From NCBI GenBank assembly GCA_030141605.1, contig JAQGDQ010000049.1, positions 310,001 to 374,000 on the forward strand: DNA of 64,000 bases, in the 5' to 3' direction. This DNA comes from Tubiluchus corallicola. Taxonomy: Eukaryota; Priapulida; Priapulimorpha; Priapulimorphida; Tubiluchidae. Below the pieces are notes generated by a model. That model saw only the letters and a list, made by a program, of their open reading frames with translations, did no database searches and was not told the DNA's origin. Made by a program: the position numbers and the translations under genes. Within the stretch, counting starts at the first letter, position 1; each line of letters begins with the position of its first letter. Positions 1 through 26,300 of this stretch are shown piece after piece.

Positions 1-588
1 ACAAACACTCACGATACAGATGTTTTTGTGCGCGTATCTCACAACAGGGAACCAACCAATGTAAAAATTATACTAAAACATGTCACAAATTTCCTATTAC
101 AAACTGGTTAAAAACCTGACACTTCACTGTAATTTCTGTACATTTTAGCACAGTGGAAACTGTAAACCAGCTTTCAATGGCAGGGATGGCTATTGTAGGA
201 CTAGAACTTAGCTTATTATTGAGATTAATTCCCTAAGATAAGATACAGGCCTGTCAGAAAAGTCATAGTCACACATGAAAGTGAATAAATTTCTCCTTCA
301 ATGATGTAAACAGCCAAAGCCATAATTTTGAATAATAGTGCCAAGAACAATGGTTGCCGATCCATTCACAGATTAGCCTCAGCCTTGCTTAATTCGAATG
401 CAAATTCACACCGTGTCTACTTGGATACTTGAGACCTAGTGGGCCAAAACGTACAACGATACAATTAGGCAATACACCTGACAAAAATGCTCACTTGTAC
501 AAAAAAGCTATATACAAAAAAACAAAGATAAAGTAAGATACAAAGCTCCCAGTCCGTGATTTAATGATCAGTACTCGTAGCCTCCTAC
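1..588. other. Left-edge stretch, probably transporter intron
   Basis: This stretch lies downstream, on the minus strand, of the third coding exon of the SLC2A12-like gene. I looked for the next exon, expected to begin with a Gly-Arg-Arg type loop, and found no open stretch with flanking splice sites. It is AT-rich and probably the start of a long intron. No repeat was recognised. Confidence 0.4.
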
Positions 589-1480
589 CTCCACACAGAG
601 ATCCAATCAAGGCTCCAATAAGCATGGAACTAACGACCATCTCTCGCTGAAAGCAGCTGAGATGAAACGTTTCCTGAAGTTGCAAGAGAGCACCCGACAC
701 AATGCCTTTAAAATAAACAGAAACATTAGAAACAGTAACGCTCACTAATAAAACATCAAGCAGAGAGCTAGAAATATGGTGCTTCTGACAAATGACTGAC
801 ATTCTTTTTCCTTCTTGCTACTTGTATCAACAAATGAGTGACTTCAATAACATATTTTTACAAAAACAGATCAGTATCTAGCTCTACAGTACACTGGGAT
901 CACTTGACTGGTTCTGGGGGGACACATATTCTAATCTATTGTAGAGATACAAGATAACTTACTAAAGTTTACGCGTAACTGTTTTCTCTTACCGACATCA
1001 TAACCGAATAGAACTCCACCAAGAGCAGCCATCGTTGATGCCAAAAACACAAAGCCAGACATTGGACTTGGATTGATAGGAGTGGTTTCGTTGGCACCAT
1101 CCGTTTTAACTGCGCCAGCATCCATCTCCATTGAAACCATGTGCGGGCCATTGTTCTGTGAATTGTCTTGCTGGTGCTGGTGTCTTGGTGAAGTGAGCAG
1201 AATTTCTGGGCAAAGAAAATTCAAGACAAAGGATGAAAATATGGTAGTAGACATTAGGCCTACTTTCTGTTTTTTCTAAACTATTTTTAAAGATAAAAAT
1301 GTTTCCAACAGTTTATGCATATAATGACATTTATACAAAAAGCCAAGTATGATACATTGTGTCTTAAAGCGATTGATAATGTTACAAGTTTTAAAAGATG
1401 CAAATGTAATGCTTATCAAATTGCAGATTCCTAAAAAACTAAAAGAAATGGCTGTTACCTCGATCCTCATCACCAGACAT
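589..1480 (-). CDS. SLC2A12-like: Facilitative sugar transporter, GLUT12/GLUT10-like, 5' part only
   Basis: Three coding exons join in frame on the minus strand: 1480-1459 (starts [10 protein letters not shown]), 1205-993 and 705-589, giving the first 117 residues. All junctions are GT-AG and phase 1. After a polar N-terminal tail of about 58 residues rich in Gln, Asn and His comes TM1, ending [11 protein letters not shown], then [11 protein letters not shown], then [25 protein letters not shown] in TM2. The G-Y-D/E-x-G-I-[IV]-SGALL and SC-x-x-[EQ]-x-E-M-VVSS signatures match the class III transporters GLUT12 and GLUT10 better than SLC2A13 (HMIT). Such proteins have 12 membrane helices and move hexoses across the plasma or internal membranes. 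The other ten helices are left of the window. Assignment to GLUT12 rather than GLUT10 is an inference from this short stretch. Confidence 0.8.
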
Positions 1481-4400
1481 TCCTATGACTGTTAGTGTAA
1501 TCTTGTAATACAACTAGTCAGGAAACACATTATCCTAGTGTCCGCTGTGACGCAAAAACAAGGCGCTGTCGATCTCTGTCTCCAACTAAAGGAAAATCAA
1601 ATTTGTAAACAAGTAAATATTTTTTAAAACTGTATTGCTGATCATTTCAGTACTAGAAATAATACTCACACCAGAGATCTGTCTTGCAACACAAGCTATG
1701 GTCTTGGTCAAGTTTGGTCAGGGTTGATGGGCCTTGCCTAGTCTTGCGTATACTCATCTTTTTCTCAAAGCCTAGGTCTTGACATTTGCATGCCTTTAGG
1801 CAAAGTGATGCATTTTAAACTTTCAAATGAATAATTTACTTACCTAGTTATTAGTACCACATAGGTCTATAAGTTTACTATATGCTAACGGGTACCTGAT
1901 GGGTATAAGGAAAAGTGTAAACACTCGTATGTGGATTTCAAACAACTTGAAATTAAATAATCATGCAACTAGGATTGAAATGTCAGCAAACAAAGTAACA
2001 GGGTTTGATTAAACGGGTTGTTCTGTGAAGGTCACTTAATGTTATGGCACCATTATACAAAACATTAGTTTGGCCAAGCACAATTATGCTGCAGTCACCT
2101 ATTCATCATTTTAGTTAATCAACTACATCAGATTCAGACACCTTTCCTTTGAACTATAACAGATGGACAAACTAAAAGTGTTTCCCCACTGCATCACAGA
2201 TGCGAAACTGTAGACTTTATACCTTGTACAAAATTTGAACGAGTTGATTGTCTTGAGTAAAGATGACTTCTTAGTCCCGACTCATCGTTATTATGATCTA
2301 CGTGAACATTCGATTAATCTGCCACTGCAATTACGCCTGATCAAGTCGCCTGATAATTTTAAAAGCTATTATTATTTTACTAAATTTTCTGTGTTTTTAT
2401 TATTTTTCCTTTTTTGTCATATTCAATTTACTTTTAATCAATCAATGTGCCATGGTCTAAATTATCTTATGTGAAAGAACGAACATGCACTTGACACAGT
2501 TCTTCTTTTGCCACCCTTTCACCACTAATCAATAATTACTTTTGCACTTTGTAATATTATTGTATGTTGTACAGATTTATAAATCACTTAGTTATGTATT
2601 TTGCTATTTTAAAAATGGTGATAAACTAATAAACTTACTTACTTACTTTTTGCTATTGTGTGATGTGCATAGTACCCAACTCTTTGTACCTTCAAAAGCA
2701 AATCGAGGATTTAATGTCGAAGCAGTATGACCATCTGAGCTATTAAATTTTGAAGGTAAATTTGAACGTGAATTCTCATTGACTGAAGTGGCTGAACTCT
2801 CAACTACCTGAGAGGGAGTGCAGAAAAGCGGCTTAAACCAAATGCATAATTAATAATAATAATAATACTTAAGATATTACTCTTGCAGTATGCCTTGAAG
2901 AATCATTCACCGTTATCACTCTTCACACACAATCGTGATGAACGTAGTCTAGCTTACTTGATGGCAATGCATAGTGAAACGTGCTATAGTCTAAGAGACC
3001 TAACAATAACACGGTTTTTGCATACGGTCTCTCTTCAACAATAATTATTTACGAAATTGAGGCAGATTTGATGCATCAACAGTTTCACTACTAAGTGAAT
3101 TCCAAGCCTCATATACATCGAGATATAATGCAATTATTTATACGTTTATTTGAGAAACAGATGAGATCTTTAGTTTAGATGAAATTAAAAACATACCGAA
3201 AATCACAGAATAAAAACGAAACCTGAAATTTTACGTATTTGCTTTTATCTTATAAAGTAATCAACAACGACTACTTGATAGTGATTTCTGCAGCTGCTGG
3301 CAGAGGGCAGGTCGCGCATTGATGGCTGCCTCCTACTAAGAGAGAAAGTGTTGCACATGTATAACGTCATGAAAAGGAACTGTTTTAGAGATATTTTAGG
3401 TGGTGACAGAACAGCATAAGCTAACTCTTAGAGCTGAAGTATCTGGTAGTTTTGACAAGTTCGTGCTTTCTGGTAAGTGACCACTGACGGTGTACTGTAG
3501 AGAATAACAGATGCATTCTGTATTTTTGTACACAAAATTGTTGTAAATCACTAACTGTGTTATGTGAAATGAATGACTTAATTAGTCGATAGCCGATAAT
3601 TAAATTTAAATAGTCGATAGTTGAATTAATTGAATGGTCAATATGAATTAGATTAAATGAAATATTTGTTTTGCGTACGTGGTAAAGATACAAAATGTGA
3701 TATTTTTACCTCTTAATAATAATTAATAGAAAAATTTATCTTCAAAGAATGGAACTACTTGTTATAACCATAAATAATAGAGTAAATGATTGGAATTATG
3801 GCTTTATTCCAATTTAAAGAGCAGCGCCATTCTAATTACAAGTTAAGGTGCACTGCCTAAAAGAACGCCAAACCAAAGTGTTGTAACAGGTATAGATGTT
3901 AATTAGTTACTCAACATTCTAACACTACTAATCCGAGGATAGCACTAAATGTATTACAAACTCAACAACAAACTTAGCTTACCTATAATAAAAAACTTGC
4001 TTATTTATGATGATTGTTGAAGTGGATCTAGTCTAACCACATGTAAACAGATGACAGTGAGGTTCGTTACAAGTAGCTGTTATTTTACTTATAGCATTTA
4101 TAACTGTTTAACACATGGTAGCTGGATGAGCACGTGAAAAAGAGCATATTTGTGCCACATTATTAATTACGTCAGATGAATAACTATTATTTGTGCGACT
4201 GTGCAAATTCTATGAATTACTGTATTTCATATGATTGTGTCTAACCACAGTTAAATTTCCATAAATAATTATCAATAATAAGGGCAAGTTACACAAAACT
4301 GAGAGTCAGATTTGCCACTTCAGCACCATTACCACAGACATAAGGTGCTACCACATAATGCATATTCAGTATGACTACTCCAGATAGATTTTTTTATGAT

Positions 4401-4569
4401 TCTCCAAATAAACGACAATGCCTGATAATCATTTCTGCTATATTTTTGCTATGATATTATACATTATGTAATAGTGTCAAGATTTATGGTTGGAAGTAAT
4501 TATGTAATTTCATTTCTTTTGGTAGATTTGCAACTTTGGTGAAGCCAGTGGGTCAAGTTCTACTGCAAA
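1481..4569. other. Intergenic region between divergent SLC2A12-like gene and RIOK1
   Basis: This 3.1-kb spacer separates two divergently transcribed genes and must hold both promoters, but I see no confident promoter motif. It is AT-rich. The only recognisable content is a possible LINE 3' fragment near 2235-2650 with a TTAC tail. The rest shows no open frame or repeat that I can name. Confidence 0.5.
2235..2650 (+). mobile_element. Possible LINE 3' fragment with TTAC tail
   Basis: A 79-codon open frame reads SKDDFLVPTHRYYDLREH near its start, recalling the C-terminal region of CR1/Jockey-type reverse transcriptase proteins, where an FF-(x)n-R-x-x-R-x-H motif precedes the stop. It is followed by AT-rich sequence ending in a short TTAC microsatellite (about 2629-2648), as at many LINE 3' ends. 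No reverse transcriptase motifs are present, so this is at best a short dead fragment. Confidence 0.3.
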
Positions 4570-18240
<13,671 letters not shown>

Positions 18241-18518
18241 TCTTTATAAGTTTTCATTCGTTGTCTCAGCTAATGTTTTTTTCTTTTTTGAAGTAGTCAT
18301 GATGAATAGTTTTACCATTTCTGTAAGCTATGTTCTGCCATGTTAAAATTAGTATAAAGTATGTTAAAAATATATATCAAATAATATACTTTGTGAATTA
18401 AAGTATAACAAAAGTGGCTGAAAATCTTCAAGTAAGTCAAACAACTGAATTACAAATTTAGTTTAAAACTGAATTGTTTCTTTTTCTTGTCAGTACAACA
18501 GTGATCTTTTAGTTACAA

Positions 18519-18524
18519 AATAAA
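18519..18524 (+). promoter_or_regulatory. Candidate RIOK1 polyadenylation signal AATAAA
   Basis: A canonical AATAAA about 280 bases after the RIOK1 stop codon, before the first downstream MITE. The region is AT-rich, so chance occurrence is possible. Transcript ends would be needed to confirm it. Confidence 0.4.
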
Positions 18525-18668
18525 ATACAGTGGTTTCCACTTAATTAGGCTGTCTGTAAGCAAAAACAGCAACGAAACAACATGAAAACATACCATATTT
18601 CAAATTTAATCTGCTTTTGAACATGCTGTGCCTATCATCAGTCAAATAAATGTGTACAACATAATTAT

Positions 18669-18862
18669 AGTCAAACTTCTTTATACTGCCTACTTTGTGA
18701 CTGCAAAAAAATTGGCGTCATAGTGACTTTGGCATTATAAGGAGATGCATTAATACATACATGTCTATGCAAATACAGACATTTTGTTTTGCCAAAAATA
18801 CGGACATTAAGCGAGGTTGGCATTATAAAGGGAGGGTGGCATTATAACAAAGTTTGACTGCA
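18669..18862. mobile_element. Tigger/pogo-type MITE, AGTCAAACYTCTTTATA family
   Basis: The left end reads TAGTCAAACTTCTTTATACT and the right end GGCATTATAACAAAGTTTGACTGCA, an imperfect inverted repeat of about 20 bases. The interior repeats the GGCATTATAA motif several times. Same family as 19453-19610 and 40230-40314. No coding capacity. Confidence 0.75.
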
Positions 18863-19452
18863 TTACGCATGCACAGCACGAAAACTATGCTTACATCAAT
18901 GGAAGCAAACTTGAACTGATAGCATAGGTTGACACAGGTCTTATAGAAAAATTTTAAAAATGAACTCATACTTTTTGAATTTTGCATAAAATCTACAGTC
19001 ATGATGAAGCCATGTACTGTGAAGGTTATTCACAATGCAGGTTAATCCTTGAGACATGAAAACTGTTCCTCCAACAGCACTTTACAAACATAACACAGTA
19101 CTTAGTTTGCAGCTATTTGCAGTTGTGTTGTTTCCATATTAATACAAAAGCTTACACCAGAACTTATAGGTTCAGTTTACTATTCTCCACTTGGGTATCA
19201 TTATTAAATGCTGATGATAGCATGCTTAACGACAGTTTTTTCAAGTTGTGTAATTAGTGTTATTATGAGAATTTTCATATTTCACAACTATTTTCCAGAA
19301 TTGCAAATATGTGGCATTATTATACATATATTTAAAAAACGTACAGACTTGAGTTGATTAAAGCAAGAACAGACAACTGCACTACCGATCCCAATTATGT
19401 GAGACAGAACAAGAAACTGGCAAGTTTCATTTGAAAAAGATAAATTGATGTA

Positions 19453-19610
19453 CAGTTAAACCTCTTTATACCACTCACTTTGGGACTGCAGAAAGTTGGC
19501 GTTAAGTGAGTTTGGCATTATAACAAGTTACGTTAATGCATACATATCTATGCAAATACAGACATTTTATTTTGCCAAAAATGTGGGCATTAATATTATG
19601 AGGTTTGCTG
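19453..19610. mobile_element. Tigger/pogo-type MITE, second copy
   Basis: It starts CAGTTAAACCTCTTTATACC and ends with the complementary GAGGTTTGCTG, bounded by TA on both sides. Its interior (GCAGAAAGTTGGCGTTAAGT, then TTTGGCATTATAACAAG, later TTTTGCCAAAAATG) parallels the element at 18669-18862 closely, so the two are separate insertions of one family. Confidence 0.75.
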
Positions 19611-20059
19611 TAATCACATCTAAATTTTATGTACAAGCATAAAAACGAGACGTGGCTATCTATAAACTTTACAATTCTAGAACATAAACAAAATTGATTA
19701 AATCATCATTAAACTTTTACGATGCTTCTGGGTAATACAAGGACTACGACATTTTAACACACTTAAACTTGGACACATACAGTTCCAATATGTCTGTATG
19801 AAAAGACTTACACAACTAACGAAAATTACAAACAATGGTAGTGGTCTAATGGTAAAACTTTTCACAGAAATTATTATTAACTCACTGCTGAACAAAAATT
19901 ATTAGCAATGTCCTTTGACTGTATAACACAAGGGAAGGGATATGTACAGTTGACACAGACTGAGCCAGTGATTTGCATATGGAGCTAACTTGTCTTTTTG
20001 ATAAATTGTGTGACAAAGTTTGCTGGTAGTGAAATTTTCTATCTACAACTATTATACAA

Positions 20060-21661
20060 TCACCGTTCCTGTACAAAAATTGTCTCTTGCGGTAGAAATC
20101 CGGCTTCCTTTAATGTCATATCGAAATCTAAATACGAAATCTTTCGCTTTGGAAAATTTGTGACCAGTTCATACCGTTCATTGGAGTATCCTTGACACGA
20201 CACAAAGTGTACGAGAGCCATTAGTTTGGATGAGCATGGTATGGACAACGGCATTTTCTTGCCTCCAGGAAGTCTGATCATCATTGTAATAAGTGGGTCA
20301 CTATCACTACCAAGGTATTTCTTCCAGTCAATCACTGCATCACCTTTTGCAGATTCTACCTCCTCCTTAGAATCTTTATTTTCTAAAGAAATATCGGAAC
20401 TTTTTAATGCATTCACTGAATCTTTATATACGCCACTAAAGTCATTGGAAATGTTTTTTGACACAGAGCTGCTAGAGGGAAATGGTGTTTCCGCAGACAG
20501 ACTACCATTTCTAGTCATTTTCACTTCATTTGTTCTGGTGACACATGCCAATTCAGATCTTTCGGTATTGCATGAAATAATATCAACAGTTTCTACGCTA
20601 TTAGTGCTCGTACTTGGCGATTTTTCATCAGAATCTGAAAATGTTTCCACATCGGAACTGAGATTTCCAGATGTGTCGAGATCACCGCGACAGGGTGAAG
20701 CGCCTGGGGGTTTTTGCTCTGCAAGAGATGCTGCAATAGCTGCTTTTATTTGTTCATCTTCATTCATATCAACAACATTACTTTCTGCTTTAGAGATAGT
20801 GGCAGAAACCGGAAGTCGTGCATTTTGTGTATGCAATGAATTCAGCTCTCCTTTCTCTGAAAGGAACCCCGTAACAAGATCACAAAACGTGAAAGCGTCG
20901 ACCCTATGCCAAACAGTAAGAAGTTCTCCTGTTCTTGGGTCAAGCAAAGCGATGTACGGATATTCAGTCACAGGGTAAAATTGTGTGTAATGCATTCCAT
21001 CATCACTGTCATGGTACACCTGCCAGAAAATGAAATTGTCATTGATTATTGACTTAACAGCTTTGGCACTCCATACATCCCTGTTTAATACTTGACAAGG
21101 AAATTCATTTGCATCTTGTATGTTAACCATTAGCCACTTGTTGAGTGCCTGTCCGGCTTCGCGAGCTGACTTAAACGTTCCTTTGTGAATGAGATCAAGT
21201 GGTGGTTTAAATAAGTCAGCCAAACGCCTGCGTTTTCTGGCACTAGGTGATGTGCTGTTGTCATTGGACACACCACGACTATGTAACATGGCTTCTTGTT
21301 CCCTTGTTTCTTTGCGGAAATCGCGGAATGCATCGTATCGAAAAGGACTGTCTCTGTGTGGAAGTCTTCGATGGAAGAATGGCGATTCTTCAACCAGCAC
21401 CTCTCTTTTCTTAGGAATGGGTGCCCTTACATATTCACTATCAGTGCTGTCATTTCCAACAGCAGCAGCAGCTGCATCAGCTGTTATGCCAGGTTTCACA
21501 TTACTTTCGGGCTTTTCATTGCCAGATGCTGTGCTGTCAACATGCATGTTGACTGCCATTTCTAAGTTGCCAGCACACGCTTCTAAATAATTTCTTGCAG
21601 TACTTTCGTCTGCTCCGGTCACGGCACTAAAATGCTGCACCTTTTCATCTAATGTATCCAT
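20060..21661 (-). CDS. UBXN7: UBX domain protein 7, p97/VCP cofactor, single coding exon
   Basis: A complete uninterrupted frame of 533 codons (human UBXN7: 489). Domains in order: UBA-like, residues 5-42; the conserved linker EYVRAPIPKKREVLVE at 76-91; UAS thioredoxin-like domain about 145-275 (ADLFKPPLDLIHKGTF, NRDVW, FIFWQVYHDSDDG, LDPRTGE); ubiquitin-interacting motif about 301-315 (DEQIKAAIAASLAEQ); a long Ser/Asp-rich linker; and the UBX domain about 455-533 with the TNFPKRK loop (near 497-503) and the C-terminal PQETIFVQER. UBXN7 links ubiquitylated clients and neddylated cullin-RING ligases to the p97 ATPase. An acceptor-like TTTTTTCTAG about 15 bases upstream of the ATG suggests a 5' UTR intron. 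The absence of any coding intron is odd beside its intron-rich neighbours. Confidence 0.96.
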   Translation of the reverse strand: MDTLDEKVQHFSAVTGADESTARNYLEACAGNLEMAVNMHVDSTASGNEKPESNVKPGITADAAAAAVGNDSTDSEYVRAPIPKKREVLVEESPFFHRRLPHRDSPFRYDAFRDFRKETREQEAMLHSRGVSNDNSTSPSARKRRRLADLFKPPLDLIHKGTFKSAREAGQALNKWLMVNIQDANEFPCQVLNRDVWSAKAVKSIINDNFIFWQVYHDSDDGMHYTQFYPVTEYPYIALLDPRTGELLTVWHRVDAFTFCDLVTGFLSEKGELNSLHTQNARLPVSATISKAESNVVDMNEDEQIKAAIAASLAEQKPPGASPCRGDLDTSGNLSSDVETFSDSDEKSPSTSTNSVETVDIISCNTERSELACVTRTNEVKMTRNGSLSAETPFPSSSSVSKNISNDFSGVYKDSVNALKSSDISLENKDSKEEVESAKGDAVIDWKKYLGSDSDPLITMMIRLPGGKKMPLSIPCSSKLMALVHFVSCQGYSNERYELVTNFPKRKISYLDFDMTLKEAGFLPQETIFVQER

Positions 21662-23357
21662 TGTGACAGTCGCTGTTTTACCTAGAAAAAAATCTAAAAG
21701 TAATACTTGCTATTAAAATTGCCAAAAACTTAAAGGACAAGAATACTATTTGAAACTTTGTAACACCCGCGTACTGCCATATTCGCACAGAGCATGCATG
21801 CTCAGCAACACAGTATAAAAACTGAAAATTTAAATCCCCGCAATGACCGATAAGTACAGCCATTTTGACGCTAGAGCGCGAATGTCCCACATAGTATGAG
21901 ACTTCGAAGATGGAACTTCAAGATTGTTCATTGTCATTTTATATAGAAGATTTGACAGAGTTTATAAGGTGCTGCAAAGCTGTGAACTTGCAATAATATA
22001 ATACTTGCTATTGCAATAAAATTGTACGTATATTTGCACATTTTCCTCTTTTTTCAAGTGTTTCGCTGCCCACACTGGGATAATGGGATTGAAACTGACA
22101 ATAAAAATGACTCAAGATACATACACACGTATAATTATGTATTTGCCGCACGAGTCATTATCTCAGCAAGGCAGGAAGGCAGCAGCCAAATCAGCCTATA
22201 TTCCAGAACCATCCAGTGCCATTAGGCGATACATCACAGGGAGGAGGCACATAGTACTACAGTTCACAGCAATGCTGTGGCATACGACAAGGTAGTACAT
22301 GGGGAAATCGAGCTGTACGGAGATCCAAACTTTACTAATGCAAGTGAATTAATTGAATTGAATTAATGCTATTGAAGAATGAAATTTAGATTGGATTCAC
22401 GAGAGACAAACCTGCAAACACTACAGTTTTTCTAGTATCCTCAGTTACCGATGCCTAGGCTATATATGTTTTTGCTCAATCATTCAATGTGTATACAGTG
22501 TATTATACCATTATAGTGATTATATGTTAAAAGTGCAAGCACCACAGAAGGTTGTATAGATAACACAGTGTATTGTATAAGTTTGGGTTCCTTTCACATA
22601 AGGCTACCAAAATTAAAGCCAACAACGATACGGATTAAGTGATAATTTATTAACGTAAAAATTTAATAATTAGTCATTAACTCAAACGAATTCAAGCAAA
22701 TTCACTTAATCCGCGTAAAAACGTCAGTGAAAAGATGGTAACCAAACATCCATACGCTAAAAACGCAATTAGTCGTCGTCGTCCAATGAATCACACGTCC
22801 AGTGACACGATTCTGCTCACCTCCCTATGCCAGGACTCCCTGCTCGCCGCAATGCCCCAAGTGGATTTATTTCTAAGGATCAATGCTGAAGTGTTTAAAT
22901 CTTTCTGTGCAAAATCTAAATATGTTAACATTTGTCCTCCTGCAGGTTTTTTAGCTGGTTCTATGGTTTTTTTAGCTAAAAACGCAAAATCCACGTTAAG
23001 CTACCAGCAATACAAGAAACCGTTTCAAAACAAGAAGTTTGCTAGGTTTGAGTACGAAGATGACTTGTATTGCTCCTTGCGTTTTGGCGTGAAAATTCTT
23101 TGTTGTTTAAATGTCTTTCAAACTTTGCCGTGCAAAGCAAATAAGATAATTTACTCGCATTTTGCACACCACTAAATAACGGTTTTAATACTTTCGAGAA
23201 TTTCCGTCACATGCGAAAATTCATTTGAAAAATTGAAACTGAAAGAACTCTAGTTTACTGAGAAGTCTAGATCCTACTAATACTATGGCCGTGTCTATTA
23301 AACAATGATTGAAAGAAGACAATAAATCCACACGCAACACAAAATCACAAGCTTATT
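21662..23357. other. Divergent intergenic region UBXN7/CC2D2A
   Basis: This 1.7-kb spacer lies between two divergent start codons and should carry both promoters; no clear TATA or initiator was identified. A 146-codon open frame at 22735-23175 resembles nothing I know, and its codons look no more protein-like than flanking DNA, so I do not call it a gene. Confidence 0.5.
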
Positions 23358-26300
23358 ATGGCGACCCCTAGAACGTAAGAAACTTGATTGCATTTGATTA
23401 TTGGTACAGTCTTCTTCATGAAAACCTTGGTCTTAAAGATGTGAATTTATCGATTTAATGCGCCCAGACGACAGGAAAAGGTTCTCCTTTTCTGGTCGAC
23501 CCGAAATAGATGGGCAACATAGAAAAGACTAGTAGATGGTCGACAGAAAAAACGGTCAACCCTTCTTGGGTCTGCCTGCATACCTGTTTGCTTTATTGCT
23601 TTCATTTCTTATACTTAAACAATTAACTTCGTCTCAAATAAGCACATTTTAATAAACTGTTCAGCAAAATTTTATATTAGTTTTGATTCAAATGTCGATT
23701 GAAAATGCCTAAGAATCCATAAAGAAAAAACAGCAATTAGTGAGCAGAGATAGCAAACAACAAAGCAAAAGGTGCACAGATGGTATCCAGTTTACCAGTA
23801 CCAACAAAATATACATGATGTGCAATATTGGCGTATGCTCTAGCAATTATTTTTGCATGTGTGTGTGTGTGTTTAGAGCTTTAAAAGAGCGGCTCGGCAA
23901 GCGTAGGAAAGTTCTTCGAATGTCCAGAACGGCAGACACAACAGTGGACACTAGCACAGAGCAAGATCAAACCAATGTTTCTGAGGTACAAATTTATATT
24001 CAAAATGCTGTGTTACATACTAAAACAGCCACAACGATCATGATTGATCAGTATGAAATTCCGTAGTGACATGGCTATTGTCTGTGACATTTTAAATAAA
24101 TCATGAAGAACCTGACAGTTTTATAGATTGCCTAAACTTTTACGAGTTACAGCATTACTGAGTAACCACTGTTTACTAGTTGAATTCCAAATGAGACTCA
24201 AATTTCAATAACTAGTTTTAAATTTGCCTCTTTATGTCGTTATTGCATTAAAAATTATGCTAAATACTTAAGTCTTATGTTATGTTATATTTTATGTTTT
24301 GGTATGGCGATTTAATAAAGACTCAAAAATGTACCAATATACTGTTTGTCGGTTACTAATAATGGCATAATGATCGTCATAATAATAACGAATTTATTTG
24401 TAGAATGTAGAATATACATTTTAAAGAAAAGTATTCAGTAGAAGTGCTGCATATATACGAAGATTATAAAAATCAAAAGATCTAAAATTTAATTAGTCAC
24501 TTATATTCAAATTTAGAAAAATGCAATGAATGAATAAACAAAATGAGCACTAGCTAATATCAAAGTTGCATTTTGTGCAAAACAGTTCTGTAAATACTAA
24601 GCTAAATCAGTGAGCAAAATGTCTTTGCAATGACAGTTACGCCATTTATTCTTATGTACGTTTTATGTGTAATACCAGCTCAAATAAATATTATATTGAC
24701 GTTTTTTTCAACATATTTTCCATTCTGTCCACGAAAATTACTTAATACAGCTTTTATGCATTATTAAATAGTCATGTTCTTTTGTCTTTTTATGAAGTGA
24801 ATTTATACTTTTTTGTCACCTTTAGATTGCTGAAGAGAATAAGGGAGAAGATGAGACAATGGAACCTGCAGAAACTTTGCTAAAAAGCCTTCAAAGGAGA
24901 AGACGTACTGTTATGCAAAAGGTGATTCTAGTTTTGTGCTTTCTGCTATGCTTAATCCTGCATTCTAGGAAATACTAGTTTTGCCGTCTAGTAAGGTTTA
25001 GACAGCCTAAGGACAACCTCAAGGAAAATTCTTTGAATCTTTGAAAAAAAAGAAAGGCAAAGCTCTTTGACATTGGGTGGCAATTCATTTAGTGTTGTAG
25101 TGTTATGGAGAAAATATTGGTGTTGGCAGAGCTTGAATTCGCTTTTGCAGGAATGGAACAATCTACCCTTACTACCCTTATAGGCTTCTTTGACAGCCTC
25201 AGACAATCTTCCAAATTTAGTGTTTGTAGAGCCTAAATTCACCTTTTCGGGAGGGGAACAATCTACCTTTATAAGTTTCTCCGGCAATCTGTCAAACTCA
25301 GTACATAACAGTAATACATTTGGACAAAGCCTGGAGACCATTACCATTTGGCTCAAAAGGTCATAGGTCATGGCGAATAATATCAAAATGTTATTTGCCT
25401 ATATGAACCTAATGCAATGGCACTAAGTTACTCCATGCTGTTTAGTTTTGAGTTATTATTTCTTGCAGCAAACTGAAATAGCAATTTTTTCTTTTTTGCT
25501 GTTCTAGCTTTCCAGGACCCATTCACCCGAAGCTCAAGATTTGACGGAAGATTTACGACGAGTGGAGGAAAAGCTCAAAGAGCAGCAGCAAGCAGACACA
25601 GTAACACCAGAGAGACCTTCATCAACTGAAAGTCGACCAAGTGGTCGTAAACTACCTCCTTTGAAAGAGGGTAAGGTTGAGTTCTTCTGTAGTTTATCTG
25701 CAGGTGAAACAATAAGAAGTAAAAAAGACAAAAAAGGAAGACTGTTTTTTCCGGAAGTTTTTATTTTTAACATGAAAAGATATCACACTTAAAGTCATAC
25801 TAAACTCTTACTGTAATATAAGTTTTTACAAGTTAAAATTATACTCTCATCGCAAATATTCAATTAATTTTATTATAAAGTTACTGCAAAACTTGTTTCA
25901 TTTTGATTTTTTAATACTTTGTTGGTAGCGGTATTAAATTTGAAGAACCGCCATTTTTTGTTGCTTGAGGCGAATGACATTATGAGTACAGGCACAAGGT
26001 CACCAAAGATCGGTAAACAAGCATCGATAACCAAAGACTCTTTCTGTACCTCGTACATCATTCTCTCTCGCTCGCGCCAAAAGTACGAAACATGGCAAAC
26101 TTTACAGCAATGCACCTTTACAGAAATTCCCCAGAAAAAGGTAAGATATTTAATTTATAAGTCTCTTTTGTTTAATAATAACTATGAATTCTTTGTGTAA
26201 TCATAATAATGCGTTAAAAATGCTTCAATGTCTGTTTGGGTTACGTAGACTTTTTGAAAAGGATGCAAACACATAGAAAACACAGAAACACACAATCACA

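Larger units (their letters stand above)
18241..20059. other. Convergent intergenic region RIOK1/UBXN7
   Basis: This 1.8-kb spacer between the stop codons of two convergent genes holds the RIOK1 3' UTR and, on the other strand, the UBXN7 3' UTR. Two TA-flanked MITEs of one family (18669-18862 and 19453-19610) are the only recognisable elements. No further gene is seen. Confidence 0.6.

Noticed and set aside
20226-20978. 250-codon plus-strand frame opposite UBXN7
   Set aside because: Antisense shadow of the UBXN7 coding exon, which has clear UBA, UAS, UIM and UBX domains.
22735-23175. 146-codon open frame between UBXN7 and CC2D2A
   Set aside because: No recognisable domain, no homology that I recognise, no splice or promoter context, and an antisense frame of similar quality. 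Left as unassigned.
24988-25386. 132-codon minus-strand frame in CC2D2A intron 3
   Set aside because: Overlaps a diverged internal repeat and shows no conserved domain; a faint resemblance to LINE C-termini is too weak to call.
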